Of a DNA stretch of 64,000 bases, positions 9,965 to 17,814 are shown piece after piece. Location of the stretch: contig NZ_WHUT02000013.1 in the NCBI RefSeq assembly GCF_009380135.2, positions 39,357-103,356 of the forward strand. Direction: 5' to 3'. The position numbers were made by a program, and so were the translations under genes. Each line of letters begins with the position of its first letter. Positions within the stretch are counted from its first letter, which is position 1. The DNA comes from Fertoeibacter niger (lineage in GTDB: Bacteria; Pseudomonadota; Alphaproteobacteria; Rhodobacterales; Rhodobacteraceae). A model generated the notes under the pieces. That model made no database searches. It was not told where the DNA came from and was given only the letters and a program-made list of their open reading frames with translations.

Positions 9965-10281
9965 GGGGACTCCGGCGGTTTGAAGGGCTCCGGGCTTATC
10001 CCCCATGGGATTGGCTTGGACTGTCATAAAGGTGACTGAAACACTTGGGTTTGTAAAGCCTGATTCTTTTGATCGGAATATTGTCGGGTCGAATTGCGCG
10101 CCGGGTGCAAGGGCAGGAATGGCGCTGTCGCGGGGGCATTGCCGCCAAGCCCGCCCGCGCAAGCAGCATGGCGATTGCGCAAGCCCGCCCGCGCAAGCGG
10201 CGAAGCGATTGCGCAAGCGCGATTGAACCGCGCCGAACCGCCCCCCATATCGGGCGTCAACAACCGGGTGTGGAGACGGAC
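9965..10281. other. Intergenic region between hemP block and DUF533 gene
   Basis: About 317 bases lie between divergent genes. The hemP-proximal part (10020-10085) is AT-richer and is the likely promoter of the minus-strand iron genes. TGA-N9-TCG at 10059-10073 only loosely resembles an iron-responsive box, so I do not call one. The other half contains a GC-rich direct repeat, listed separately. No further gene is seen. Confidence 0.6.
10147..10214. repeat. 34-bp tandem direct repeat, two copies
   Basis: Two adjacent 34-bp units (10147-10180 and 10181-10214) both begin AAGCCCGCCCGCGCAAGC and end GCGATTGCGC. They differ only in the middle (AGCATG versus GGCGAA). A third partial unit (AAGCGCGATT) follows. 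The array lies in the leader of the DUF533 gene. Confidence 0.8.
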
Positions 10282-11046
10282 ATGAAGAATGCGAAATCCT
10301 TGCTGGATGGTCTTATGGGCGGTCTGAGCGGCAGCGGTGGCGGTATCGGCGCGGCGCTGGGCGGTCTGACCGGGGGCGGTGCGGCGGGCGGCGCTTCCGG
10401 CGGGCTGGGCGATCTGGCGCAAAAGGCCAAAGGCGTCTGGGATGGCCAGTCGGGTATGGCCAAGGGCGCTGCGGCGGGCGGTTTGCTGGCCTTGCTGCTG
10501 GGTGGCAAGGACACGCGCGAACTGGCCGGTTCGGCGCTGAAGGTGGGCGGAGCGGCGCTGATCGGCGGGCTGGCCTACAAGGCCTGGCAGGATTGGCAGG
10601 CGGGCAAACAGGCGCAGATCGACGCGCCCGCCACGCCCATGGCCCTGCCTGCGCCCGAAGGCACGGCGTTTCTGCCCAGCGATGCTGCGGCTGCCGATGA
10701 TCTGGCCACCCGTCTGGTGCAGGCCATGGTCGCGGCGGCCAAGGCCGATGGCCATGTGACAAGCATGGAACGCAGCCGCATCGGCACGCAGTTGCAGACC
10801 CTGGGCCTGGGGGATGAGGCGCAGGCGCTGATCACCGCCGAACTGGATGCGCCGCTGGACGTGGGCCGCGTGGCCGGTCTTGCCCGCACGCCGGAAGAGG
10901 CCGCCGAGGTCTATACCGCGTCCCTGCTGGTGGTTGACCCCGAAGCGCCCGCCGAAAAGGGCTATCTGGCCATGCTTGCGGCGCGGCTGCAACTCGACCC
11001 CGGGCTGGTCCAGCACCTGCATGCACGGGCCGCCTCGCTGGCCTGA
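10282..11046 (+). CDS. DUF533 / TerB-like family protein
   Basis: This is a 254-residue protein with a glycine/alanine-rich N-terminal third. Short hydrophobic stretches follow (around residues 70-105, AAAGGLLALLLGG and ALIGGLAYKAW). The C-terminal domain of about 110 residues is all-helical (LVQAMVAAAKADGHVTSMER...), the pattern of the DUF533/YebE family, which is related to TerB tellurite-resistance folds. Function is not established; it is probably membrane-associated. The start is set at MKNAKSLLDGL, the family's usual beginning. It is monocistronic. Confidence 0.8.
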   Translation: MKNAKSLLDGLMGGLSGSGGGIGAALGGLTGGGAAGGASGGLGDLAQKAKGVWDGQSGMAKGAAAGGLLALLLGGKDTRELAGSALKVGGAALIGGLAYKAWQDWQAGKQAQIDAPATPMALPAPEGTAFLPSDAAAADDLATRLVQAMVAAAKADGHVTSMERSRIGTQLQTLGLGDEAQALITAELDAPLDVGRVAGLARTPEEAAEVYTASLLVVDPEAPAEKGYLAMLAARLQLDPGLVQHLHARAASLA

Positions 11047-11124
11047 AACGCTGCTGCGGGCCAGCGCGCAAGACCAGCGCGGTGGCCCGCGAGGGGCCCC
11101 AAAGCCCCCCTTCCGCGTGACAGG

Positions 11125-11964
11125 TCAGGGCCGCACGCCACCCGTCGCCTCTGTCACCCGGTTTGCCGCATCGCGCACCAGCGCACCGATGCGGCCCGCG
11201 TCGGCTAGGCTGACGCGGAACGCGGGGCCTGACACCGACAGCCCCGCCACCGGCTCGCCATAGGCGTTGAACACCGGGGCCGCGATGCAGCGCATGCCCT
11301 CGGCGCGCTCCTGATCATCCACGGCATAGCCGCGCCCCCGGGTCAGCGCCAGATCGGCCCCCAGCCCCGGCGCATCGGTGATCGACAGCGCGGTGAACCG
11401 TGCCAACCCCTGCCGCGCGATGATGCCTGCAACCTTTTCCGCCGGATACCAGGCCAGCAGCGCCTTGCCGATGCCCGACACATGCATCGGCCCCTTGGTG
11501 CCCGGCGGGAAAAAGGCGCGTATCGCCTCGTGCGTTTCGACCTGGCTCAGGAACAGCACCTGATCGCCGCTTTCCACCCCCAGATTGGCGGTCTCGCCCG
11601 TGGCGCGCATCAGCGCCTCCATCGGTTGCCGGGCGCGTTCAACCACCTTCGTGCGGCGCAGAAAGGCCGAGCCGATGCGGAAGGCCCCGCCGCCAATGTG
11701 CCACAGCTGGCCTGCCTCTTCTACCTCGGCCATGCCATGCGCCTGCAGGGTCGCCAGCGCACGGTAAACGGTTGCAGGGGCTTGCCCGCTGCGTGAGGCC
11801 AGTTCCGACAGCGTCAGCCCCGGCGCGTCGGCCAGCACGCGCAACAGGCCAAGTGCCCGGTCCAGCGACTGCACGGTGTTCTGTTCCGTGGTGTCGTGAA
11901 ACGCCTTGGGCCGCCCGCGCGGGCGAGGGCTGGCTTGGCCGTCAGGGGGGCGGGATTCGGCCAT
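11125..11964 (-). CDS. bhcR: IclR-family regulator of the beta-hydroxyaspartate cycle
   Basis: This is a 279-residue IclR regulator. The N-terminal winged helix-turn-helix spans about residues 30-85 (VQSLDRALGLLRVLADAP, LSELASRSG). The effector-binding domain covers the rest, including GMRCIAAPVF and GLSVSGPA. It is divergent from bhcABCD, the arrangement of BhcR in Paracoccus, where BhcR binds the shared promoter and glyoxylate is the effector. Three TGAAAAAC boxes in the intergenic region are candidate sites. The start was chosen at MAESRPPDG; a longer frame would run through those boxes. Confidence 0.9.
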   Translation of the reverse strand: MAESRPPDGQASPRPRGRPKAFHDTTEQNTVQSLDRALGLLRVLADAPGLTLSELASRSGQAPATVYRALATLQAHGMAEVEEAGQLWHIGGGAFRIGSAFLRRTKVVERARQPMEALMRATGETANLGVESGDQVLFLSQVETHEAIRAFFPPGTKGPMHVSGIGKALLAWYPAEKVAGIIARQGLARFTALSITDAPGLGADLALTRGRGYAVDDQERAEGMRCIAAPVFNAYGEPVAGLSVSGPAFRVSLADAGRIGALVRDAANRVTEATGGVRP

Positions 11965-11986
11965 CAGCTTCACTTTCCTGATTTCG

Positions 11987-12068
11987 TGAAAAACACTTTC
12001 GGCCAATGAAAAACTCCGGCGCCCTGTTTTGCAAGGGGAATCCGGCATTTTTTCATAAGGTGAAAAAC
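11987..12068. promoter_or_regulatory. Candidate BhcR operator region
   Basis: The octamer TGAAAAAC occurs three times on the plus strand, at 11987, 12007 and 12061. The last forms a perfect inverted repeat, TTTTTCA-(TAAGG)-TGAAAAA (12049-12067). The region is AT-rich compared with its surroundings and separates bhcR from bhcA. That BhcR binds this intergenic region is known in Paracoccus; assigning these boxes is inference. Confidence 0.6.
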
Positions 12069-12144
12069 AATTCCGAAAAAATTGATAAATCCGCGTGGTG
12101 CGCGCAGGATCACAACATCATCACGGGTCATCGGAGGAAAGCCC

Positions 12145-13335
12145 ATGTCTGCCCAGAATCCGCTGTTCATTCCCGGCCCCACCAATATCCCCGACCGCAT
12201 CCGCAAGGCCTGCGACATGCAGACCATCGACCACCGCTCGCCAGCCTTTGCACGGGTGTTCAAACCCGCCATTGCCGGTGTGAAACGTGTGTTGGGCATG
12301 GGCGCGGGTGAGGTGTTCATCTTCCCCTCCACCGGCACGGGCGGATGGGAGGCGGCGGTCAGCAACACCCTGTCGCCCGGCGACACGTTGCTGGCGGCGC
12401 GGTTCGGCATGTTCAGCCACCGCTGGATCGACCTGTGCCAACGCCATGGCCTGAACGTGCAGGTCATCGAGGCACCCTGGGGACAGGGCGCACCGCTGGC
12501 CGCGATCGAGGCCGCTCTGCGTGCCGATACCGGCCACGCCATCCGTGTGGTGCTGGCCACGCACAACGAAACCGCGACCGGCGTGCGCAGCGACATTGCG
12601 GGCATCCGCCGCGCGCTGGATGCGGCGGGCCACCCGGCGCTGCTGTTTGTCGATGGCGTGTCATCCATCGGGTCGATGCCCTTCGACATGGCGGGCTGGG
12701 GGGTGGATGTGGCGGTGGCGGGCAGCCAGAAGGGCTTCATGCTGCCCGCAGGACTGGCGATTCTGGGCGTCAGCCCCAAGGCGCTTGCGGCGATCGAAAC
12801 GGCAACCCTGCCGCGCACCTTCTTTGATTTCCGTGACATGGCAAAGGCTTATGTGGCCGGCGGTTATCCCTATACCCCCGCCGTGGGCCTGATCGCCGGC
12901 CTGGCCGAAGCGGTGGAGATGCTGGAGGAAGAGGGGCTGGAAGCGGTCTATGCCCGGCATCACCGGCTTGCCGAAGGTGTGCGGCGCGCCGTTGCCGCCT
13001 GGGGCATGCGGCCCTGCGCCGCCTCTGCCGACCTATACTCCGATACCGTCACGGCGGTTCTGGTGCCCGAGGGCTGCAACGGCACCGATCTGGTGCGGCT
13101 GGCCGCCGACAAATACCGTGTGGCCTTTGGCGTGGGGCTGGGCGAGGTGGCGGGCCGTGTGTTCCGCATCGGGCACCTGGGCAGCCTGACCGATGTGATG
13201 GTGCTGGCGGGGCTCGCCACGGCGGAAATGTGCATGGCCGATCTGGGCTGGCCGGTGCGGCTGGGCTCGGGTGTGGCGGCGGCGCAGGAGTTTTACCGCG
13301 GGTCGGTGCCGGCCATGCTGGCGGCGGCGGCGTGA
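12145..13335 (+). CDS. bhcA: Aspartate-glyoxylate aminotransferase
   Basis: This 396-residue class-V PLP aminotransferase converts glyoxylate plus L-aspartate to glycine plus oxaloacetate, the first step of the beta-hydroxyaspartate cycle. The N-terminus carries FIPGPTNIP, typical of the alanine/serine-glyoxylate aminotransferase group. K196 in VAGSQKGFMLP is the PLP lysine. A strong GGAGG lies 7 bases upstream of the ATG. It is the first gene of the bhc operon. By sequence alone it could be a serine-glyoxylate aminotransferase; the cluster context decides. Confidence 0.94.
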   Translation: MSAQNPLFIPGPTNIPDRIRKACDMQTIDHRSPAFARVFKPAIAGVKRVLGMGAGEVFIFPSTGTGGWEAAVSNTLSPGDTLLAARFGMFSHRWIDLCQRHGLNVQVIEAPWGQGAPLAAIEAALRADTGHAIRVVLATHNETATGVRSDIAGIRRALDAAGHPALLFVDGVSSIGSMPFDMAGWGVDVAVAGSQKGFMLPAGLAILGVSPKALAAIETATLPRTFFDFRDMAKAYVAGGYPYTPAVGLIAGLAEAVEMLEEEGLEAVYARHHRLAEGVRRAVAAWGMRPCAASADLYSDTVTAVLVPEGCNGTDLVRLAADKYRVAFGVGLGEVAGRVFRIGHLGSLTDVMVLAGLATAEMCMADLGWPVRLGSGVAAAQEFYRGSVPAMLAAAA

Positions 13336-13342
13336 AGCAGTT

Positions 13343-13390
13343 CCCGGGGCTCTGCCCCGGACCCCGGGATATTTTGAGACAGAAAATGAA
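13343..13390 (+). repeat. Dispersed intergenic repeat, copy A (inside bhc operon)
   Basis: The stem CCGGGGC-TCT-GCCCCGG is followed by ACCCCGGGATATTTTGAGACAGAAAATG. It fills most of the 67-base spacer between bhcA and bhcB. The same tail recurs at four other intergenic places in the window. Confidence 0.8.
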
Positions 13391-13402
13391 GAAAGAGACG
13401 CG

Positions 13403-14374
13403 ATGAAGGACTTGGCAGGCATGGACATTCCCACATTCGACGATGTTCTGGCGGCGCATGACCGCATCCGCCCCTATATCCACCGCACGCCGGTGCTGAC
13501 CTCGGCCTTTCTGAACGCGCTGACCGGGGCGGAGTTGTTCTTCAAATGCGAGAATTTCCAGAAGGCGGGGGCGTTCAAGGTGCGGGGCGCCAGCAATGCG
13601 GTATTCGGGCTGGCTGACGACCAACTGGCGCGCGGCGTCGCCACCCATTCCAGTGGCAACCATGCGCTGTCGCTGTCATATGCCGCCGGGCGACGCGGCA
13701 TTCCCTGCACGGTGGTGATGCCGCGCACAGCCCCGCAGGCCAAGAAGGACGCGGTGCGCGGCTATGGCGGGTTCATCGTGGAATGCGAACCCTCCACCTC
13801 CAGCCGCGAGGCGGTGTTTGCCGGGGTGGTCGCCGCCTCGGGCGCCGATTTCGTGCATCCCTACAATGACCCGCGCGTGATCGCCGGGCAGGCCACCTGT
13901 TCGCGCGAATTGCTGGAACAGGTGCCGGGGCTGGATGCGGTGATTGCCCCGATCGGCGGCGGCGGGATGATTTCGGGCACCTGCCTGACGGTTTCATCAA
14001 CCGCGCCGGGCGTTCAGGTTTATGCCGCCGAACCGGCGCAGGCCGATGACGCGGCCCGCAGTTTCCGCGCGGGCCATATCATCGCCGATGATGCGCCCGA
14101 TACGGTGGCCGACGGGCTGAAGGTGCCGCTGAAGGATCTGACGTGGCACTTCGTGAAAAACCACGTCAGCGATATTTTCACGGCTTCGGAGGCCGAGATC
14201 ATCGCCGCAATGCGCCTGACCTGGGCGCGGATGAAGATGGTGATCGAGCCCAGCTGCGCCGTGCCGCTGGCCACCATCCTGAACAACCCCGACGTGTTTC
14301 GCGGCCGCCGTGTCGGTGTCATCATCACCGGCGGCAATGTCGATCTGGACAAGCTGCCCTGGATGCAGGGCTGA
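13403..14374 (+). CDS. bhcB: Beta-hydroxyaspartate dehydratase
   Basis: This 323-residue fold-type II PLP enzyme resembles threonine/serine dehydratase and serine racemase. In the cycle it dehydrates (2R,3S)-beta-hydroxyaspartate to iminosuccinate. K59 in KAGAFKVRGA is the PLP lysine. The SSGNHALS phosphate-binding segment and the GGGGMISG loop are intact. It is preceded by a hairpin repeat that separates it from bhcA, and bhcC follows 10 bases downstream. Sequence alone would permit threonine dehydratase; the cluster order fixes the call. Confidence 0.93.
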   Translation: MKDLAGMDIPTFDDVLAAHDRIRPYIHRTPVLTSAFLNALTGAELFFKCENFQKAGAFKVRGASNAVFGLADDQLARGVATHSSGNHALSLSYAAGRRGIPCTVVMPRTAPQAKKDAVRGYGGFIVECEPSTSSREAVFAGVVAASGADFVHPYNDPRVIAGQATCSRELLEQVPGLDAVIAPIGGGGMISGTCLTVSSTAPGVQVYAAEPAQADDAARSFRAGHIIADDAPDTVADGLKVPLKDLTWHFVKNHVSDIFTASEAEIIAAMRLTWARMKMVIEPSCAVPLATILNNPDVFRGRRVGVIITGGNVDLDKLPWMQG

Positions 14375-14384
14375 GGAGGATACA

Positions 14385-15548
14385 ATGAACAAGAACGTGA
14401 GGTTTGAGGGGCTTGAGGTCGGCTATGACATTCCCGCCCTGCCGGGGATGGATGCGGCCGACATCCAGACGCCCTGCCTGATCCTCGATCTGGACGCGCT
14501 GGAGCGAAATGTGGTGGCGATGGGCGAACGCGCCCGCGCCATGGGCATGCGGCACCGTGTGCATGGCAAGATGCACAAATCGGTGGATGTGGCGCTGTTG
14601 CAGGAACGGCTTGGCGGGTCGGTCGGGGTGTGCTGCCAGAAGGTGTCCGAGGCCGAGGTGTTCGCGCGCGGCGGCATCAAGGATGTGCTGGTCAGCAATC
14701 AGGTGCGCGACCCGGCCAAGATCGACCGTCTGGCGCGGCTGCCGAAACTGGGCGCGCGCACGATTGTGTGCGTGGATGATGTGGCCAATGTGGCCGATCT
14801 GTCGGCGGCGGCGCAACGGCATGGCACCCACATCGAATGTCTGGTGGAGATTGACTGCGGCGCGGGGCGTTGCGGCGTGACGACGACGCCGGATGTCGTC
14901 GCCGTGGCGCAGGCCATCGCCGCGGCCCCCGGCCTGCGCTTTGCCGGGCTTCAGGCCTATCAGGGTGCGATGCAGCATCTGGATCATTTCGCCGACCGCA
15001 AGGCCAAGATCGACATCGCCGTGGCGCAGGTGCGCGATGCGGTGGAGGCGTTGGAGGCCGTGGGTCTGGAATGCGACATCGTGGGCGGTGGCGGCACCGG
15101 CAGCTACTATTTCGAAGGCGCGTCGGGGGTGTATAACGAGCTGCAATGCGGCAGTTACGCCTTCATGGATGCCGATTATGGCCGCATCCTGGACGAGAAC
15201 GGCCAGCGCATCGACCGGGGCGAATGGGAGAACGCGCTGTTCATCCTGACATCGGTGATGAGCCATGTGAAACCGGGCCGCGCGATCTGCGACGCGGGAC
15301 TGAAGGCGCAGTCGGTGGACAGTGGCCTGCCGGTGATCTTTGGCCGCGATGACGTGACCTATGTCAAATGCTCGGATGAGCATGGCGTGATCGACGACCC
15401 GCAGGGCGTGTTGCGGGTGAATGACAAGCTGCGGCTGGTGCCGGGCCACTGTGACCCTACCTGCAATGTGCATGACTGGTATGTGGGCGTGCGTGGCGGC
15501 AAGGTCGAGGTGGTCTGGCCCGTCTCGGCGCGCGGCAAGGCCTATTGA
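14385..15548 (+). CDS. bhcC: Beta-hydroxyaspartate aldolase
   Basis: This 387-residue fold-type III PLP enzyme belongs to the D-threonine aldolase family. In the cycle it condenses glycine with glyoxylate to (2R,3S)-beta-hydroxyaspartate. The PLP lysine lies in the HGKMHK motif near residue 64. A C-terminal HCDPTCNVHDWY motif holds the metal ligands seen in D-threonine aldolases (HxD...). A GAGGAGGA site precedes the ATG. Confidence 0.94.
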   Translation: MNKNVRFEGLEVGYDIPALPGMDAADIQTPCLILDLDALERNVVAMGERARAMGMRHRVHGKMHKSVDVALLQERLGGSVGVCCQKVSEAEVFARGGIKDVLVSNQVRDPAKIDRLARLPKLGARTIVCVDDVANVADLSAAAQRHGTHIECLVEIDCGAGRCGVTTTPDVVAVAQAIAAAPGLRFAGLQAYQGAMQHLDHFADRKAKIDIAVAQVRDAVEALEAVGLECDIVGGGGTGSYYFEGASGVYNELQCGSYAFMDADYGRILDENGQRIDRGEWENALFILTSVMSHVKPGRAICDAGLKAQSVDSGLPVIFGRDDVTYVKCSDEHGVIDDPQGVLRVNDKLRLVPGHCDPTCNVHDWYVGVRGGKVEVVWPVSARGKAY

Positions 15549-15619
15549 GGCTGCGGGGGCTGCGCACCCCCGTCTTTCCCCGAACCGATCCCGCCCCCTC
15601 TCTTCCCAAGGACAATGCC

Positions 15620-16582
15620 ATGAAAATCGTGCCCGAGGCGCGCATCGCCGAACTCGTCACCCCCGCCGATGCCTACGCGGCGGTGGAACAGGTCTTTGCC
15701 GCCATGGCACGTGGCGAGGCGGGCAATTTCCCCGTGGTGCGCGAGGCGCTGGGCGGGGGGCGGCTTTACGGCTTCAAGTCAGGCATCGACCGGGCGGGCG
15801 CGGTGCTGGGGGTCAAGGCGGGGGGCTATTTCCCCGGCAATGCCGAACGCGGGATGACCAACCACCAGTCCAGCGTGTTCCTGTTCGATCCCGACACCGG
15901 CCAGCCCCGCGCCATGGTGGGTGGCAACCTGCTGACCGCGCTGCGCACCGCCGCCGCCTCGGCCCTGTCGATCGCCCATCTGGCGCGGGCTGATGCGCGG
16001 GTGCTGGGCATAGTGGGGGCAGGGCATCAGGCGGCGTTCCAGTTGCGCGCCGCCGCAAGGGTGCGGACATTCGACCGGGTGGTGGCCTGGAACCTGCACC
16101 CCGACATGCTGCCGCGCCTGGGGGCGGTGGCCGCAGAGCTGGGCCTGCCGTTTCAGGCGGTTTCGCTGGAGGAACTGGGGTCCGAGGCCGATGTGATCAT
16201 CACCATCACCTCCAGCTTTGCCGCCATTCTGGAGGATGGCCATATCCGGCGCGGCACGCATCTGGCCTGCATGGGCACCGACACGGCGGGCAAGCAAGAG
16301 GTGGCGGCGGCGATACTGGGCCGGGCGCGGGTGTTCACCGACGAGGTGGCGCAATCGGTCAGCATCGGCGAGGCGCAACATGCTGTGGCCGCCGGGCTGC
16401 TGGCCGCCGCAGACATCACGCCCCTGGGCGCCGTGATCACGGGCGCGCAACCGGGGCGGCATGTGCCGGACGAGATCACGATCTTCGACGGCACCGGCGT
16501 GGCCCTGCAGGATCTGGCAGTGGCAGCGGTGGCCCTTTCGCGGGCCGAAGAACGCGGCATCGCGGTCGAAGTTGCAGTCTGA
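15620..16582 (+). CDS. bhcD: Iminosuccinate reductase
   Basis: This 320-residue protein belongs to the ornithine cyclodeaminase/mu-crystallin family. In the cycle it reduces iminosuccinate to L-aspartate with NAD(P)H, regenerating the amino donor for BhcA. The Rossmann motif GIVGAGHQAAF is near residue 131, and NLLTALRTAAASALS precedes it as in the family. AAGGACA lies upstream of the ATG. A small hairpin-rich 71-base spacer separates it from bhcC. It ends the operon and faces the PanB-like gene. Confidence 0.93.
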   Translation: MKIVPEARIAELVTPADAYAAVEQVFAAMARGEAGNFPVVREALGGGRLYGFKSGIDRAGAVLGVKAGGYFPGNAERGMTNHQSSVFLFDPDTGQPRAMVGGNLLTALRTAAASALSIAHLARADARVLGIVGAGHQAAFQLRAAARVRTFDRVVAWNLHPDMLPRLGAVAAELGLPFQAVSLEELGSEADVIITITSSFAAILEDGHIRRGTHLACMGTDTAGKQEVAAAILGRARVFTDEVAQSVSIGEAQHAVAAGLLAAADITPLGAVITGAQPGRHVPDEITIFDGTGVALQDLAVAAVALSRAEERGIAVEVAV

Positions 16583-16624
16583 CATGCACGACAGCTTTCC
16601 GCTGTATCCCGACGCGTCTCCTTG

Positions 16625-16678
16625 CATTTTCTGTCTCTAAATATCCCACGGGGGGTCCGGGGGGGTGAAACCCCCCGG
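16625..16678 (-). repeat. Dispersed intergenic repeat, copy B; also likely terminator
   Basis: On the minus strand this reads CCGGGGGG-loop-CCCCCCGG (arms 16657-16664 and 16671-16678), then ACCCCCCGTGGGATATTTAGAGACAGAAAATG. It lies between the 3' ends of the convergent bhcD and PanB-like genes, so it may serve as a two-way terminator. Confidence 0.8.
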
Positions 16679-16694
16679 CGTCTGCCCAGGGCCG

Positions 16695-17492
16695 CTACGC
16701 CTGCCGGTCCAGCCAGTCCTGAAACGCCGCCACTGTGTCCGGCGGGCAATCCACCACATGCTGCGCCGCCGGGTAGCTGCCATCGCCCACATCGCTTGCG
16801 TATTCCCGAAAGGCAGCCACCCGTTCGGCCTGCAACCGCGCATGTTCGGCGGCGAAGTTGCGGTAGACTTTTGCATGGCGCGGCACATGGCCACTGGTCT
16901 GGCCCAGCACATCATCGGCAAACAGATACTGCGCGTCGCAGCCCGCCCCCGCGCCCATGCCGATCAGGAACAGCGAGCTGCGCGCCGCGATCAGATCCGC
17001 AACCTTCTGCGGCACCACTTCGATCTCTGCCGCAAAGGCCCCTGCATCCTCCAGCGCCACGATCTGCTGCCAGACCCGTTGCGCGCTTTCCAGTGTCTTG
17101 CCCACGGCGCGAAAACCGCCGGTCCATGTCGCCTTTGACGGGATCAGCCCGACATGGCCGCAAACCGGAATGCCGTGATCGGCCAAGAGCCGCGTCGTGG
17201 CAAGGCTAGAGGCGGAATAGACCGCATCCGCCCCGGCCTTCATCATGCGGAACGCCCAGCGGAGCACGTCGTCAGCGGTGCCGATTTCATAGTAATTCAC
17301 CCCTGGAATGGCAAAGACCCTCGGTGCCACCTGCCGGAAGCGGGGGTTTTCGATCATGTCGGGCGGCACCGACAGCATGTCGATGCCCGCTGCATCCGCC
17401 GCCGCCGCCTCGTCCAGCGTTTCCACCCGCAGCATGGCCAGGGGCCGGGAGCCGCGCCGGGCGCGCAGGTCGGCCACGGTCAGCCGGGTCAT
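16695..17492 (-). CDS. PanB-like (ketopantoate hydroxymethyltransferase family) protein, divergent
   Basis: This is a 265-residue TIM-barrel protein related to PanB, which transfers a hydroxymethyl group from methylene-tetrahydrofolate to a 2-oxoacid. Recognisable PanB blocks are CGHVGLIPS, the IEVVP segment that carries the catalytic-base glutamate, and GMGAG. The segments that hold the metal-binding Asp45, Asp84 and Glu114 in E. coli PanB read SVPPD, IPGVNY and VYSASS here, so those acidic ligands appear lost. Its start overlaps the stop of the Rieske gene (ATGA), so it is coupled to the oxygenase genes. It is unlikely to be the pantothenate enzyme; a related C1 or aldol reaction is a guess. 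Confidence 0.75.
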   Translation of the reverse strand: MTRLTVADLRARRGSRPLAMLRVETLDEAAAADAAGIDMLSVPPDMIENPRFRQVAPRVFAIPGVNYYEIGTADDVLRWAFRMMKAGADAVYSASSLATTRLLADHGIPVCGHVGLIPSKATWTGGFRAVGKTLESAQRVWQQIVALEDAGAFAAEIEVVPQKVADLIAARSSLFLIGMGAGAGCDAQYLFADDVLGQTSGHVPRHAKVYRNFAAEHARLQAERVAAFREYASDVGDGSYPAAQHVVDCPPDTVAAFQDWLDRQA

Positions 17493-17806
17493 GCGCCAAG
17501 GCCGATCAGCACGCGGTCGCCCTCGACCTTGACCGGGTAGGTTTTCAGCGCGATGCAAACCGGGGTGCGTTTCGCCTCGCCGGTGCGGTAGTCGAACTGG
17601 CCGTTGTGCTTCGGGCACTCAATCAGATGGCCCATCACCAGCCCGTCGGCCAGATGCACCTGTTCATGGGTGCAATGGCCTGCGGTGGCATAGAACTGCC
17701 CGTCGGGGGAATGATAGATGGCATAGCTGGCCCCGCCATGGTCGAAACGGATCAGGTCTTCTTCGTCGATGTCATCGGTGGCGCAGGCGTCAATCCAGTG
17801 GGTCAT
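17489..17806 (-). CDS. MocE-type Rieske [2Fe-2S] ferredoxin
   Basis: This is a 105-residue soluble Rieske ferredoxin. Cluster ligands are C45-x-H47 and C64-x2-H67 (CTH ... CPKH). It would pass electrons to the adjacent di-iron oxygenase, as MocE does for MocD in rhizopine breakdown. The start at MTHWIDA has GAGG six bases upstream; an ATG 12 bases earlier overlaps the stop of the oxygenase gene and is also possible. No ferredoxin reductase (MocF) is encoded nearby. Confidence 0.88.
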   Translation of the reverse strand: MTHWIDACATDDIDEEDLIRFDHGGASYAIYHSPDGQFYATAGHCTHEQVHLADGLVMGHLIECPKHNGQFDYRTGEAKRTPVCIALKTYPVKVEGDRVLIGLGA

Positions 17807-17814
17807 GGCAATCC

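Noticed and set aside
10059..10073. Possible iron-responsive box (TGA-N9-TCA type) upstream of the hemP block
   Set aside because: The sequence reads TGA-N9-TCG, so the second half does not match. A genome-wide matrix would be needed.
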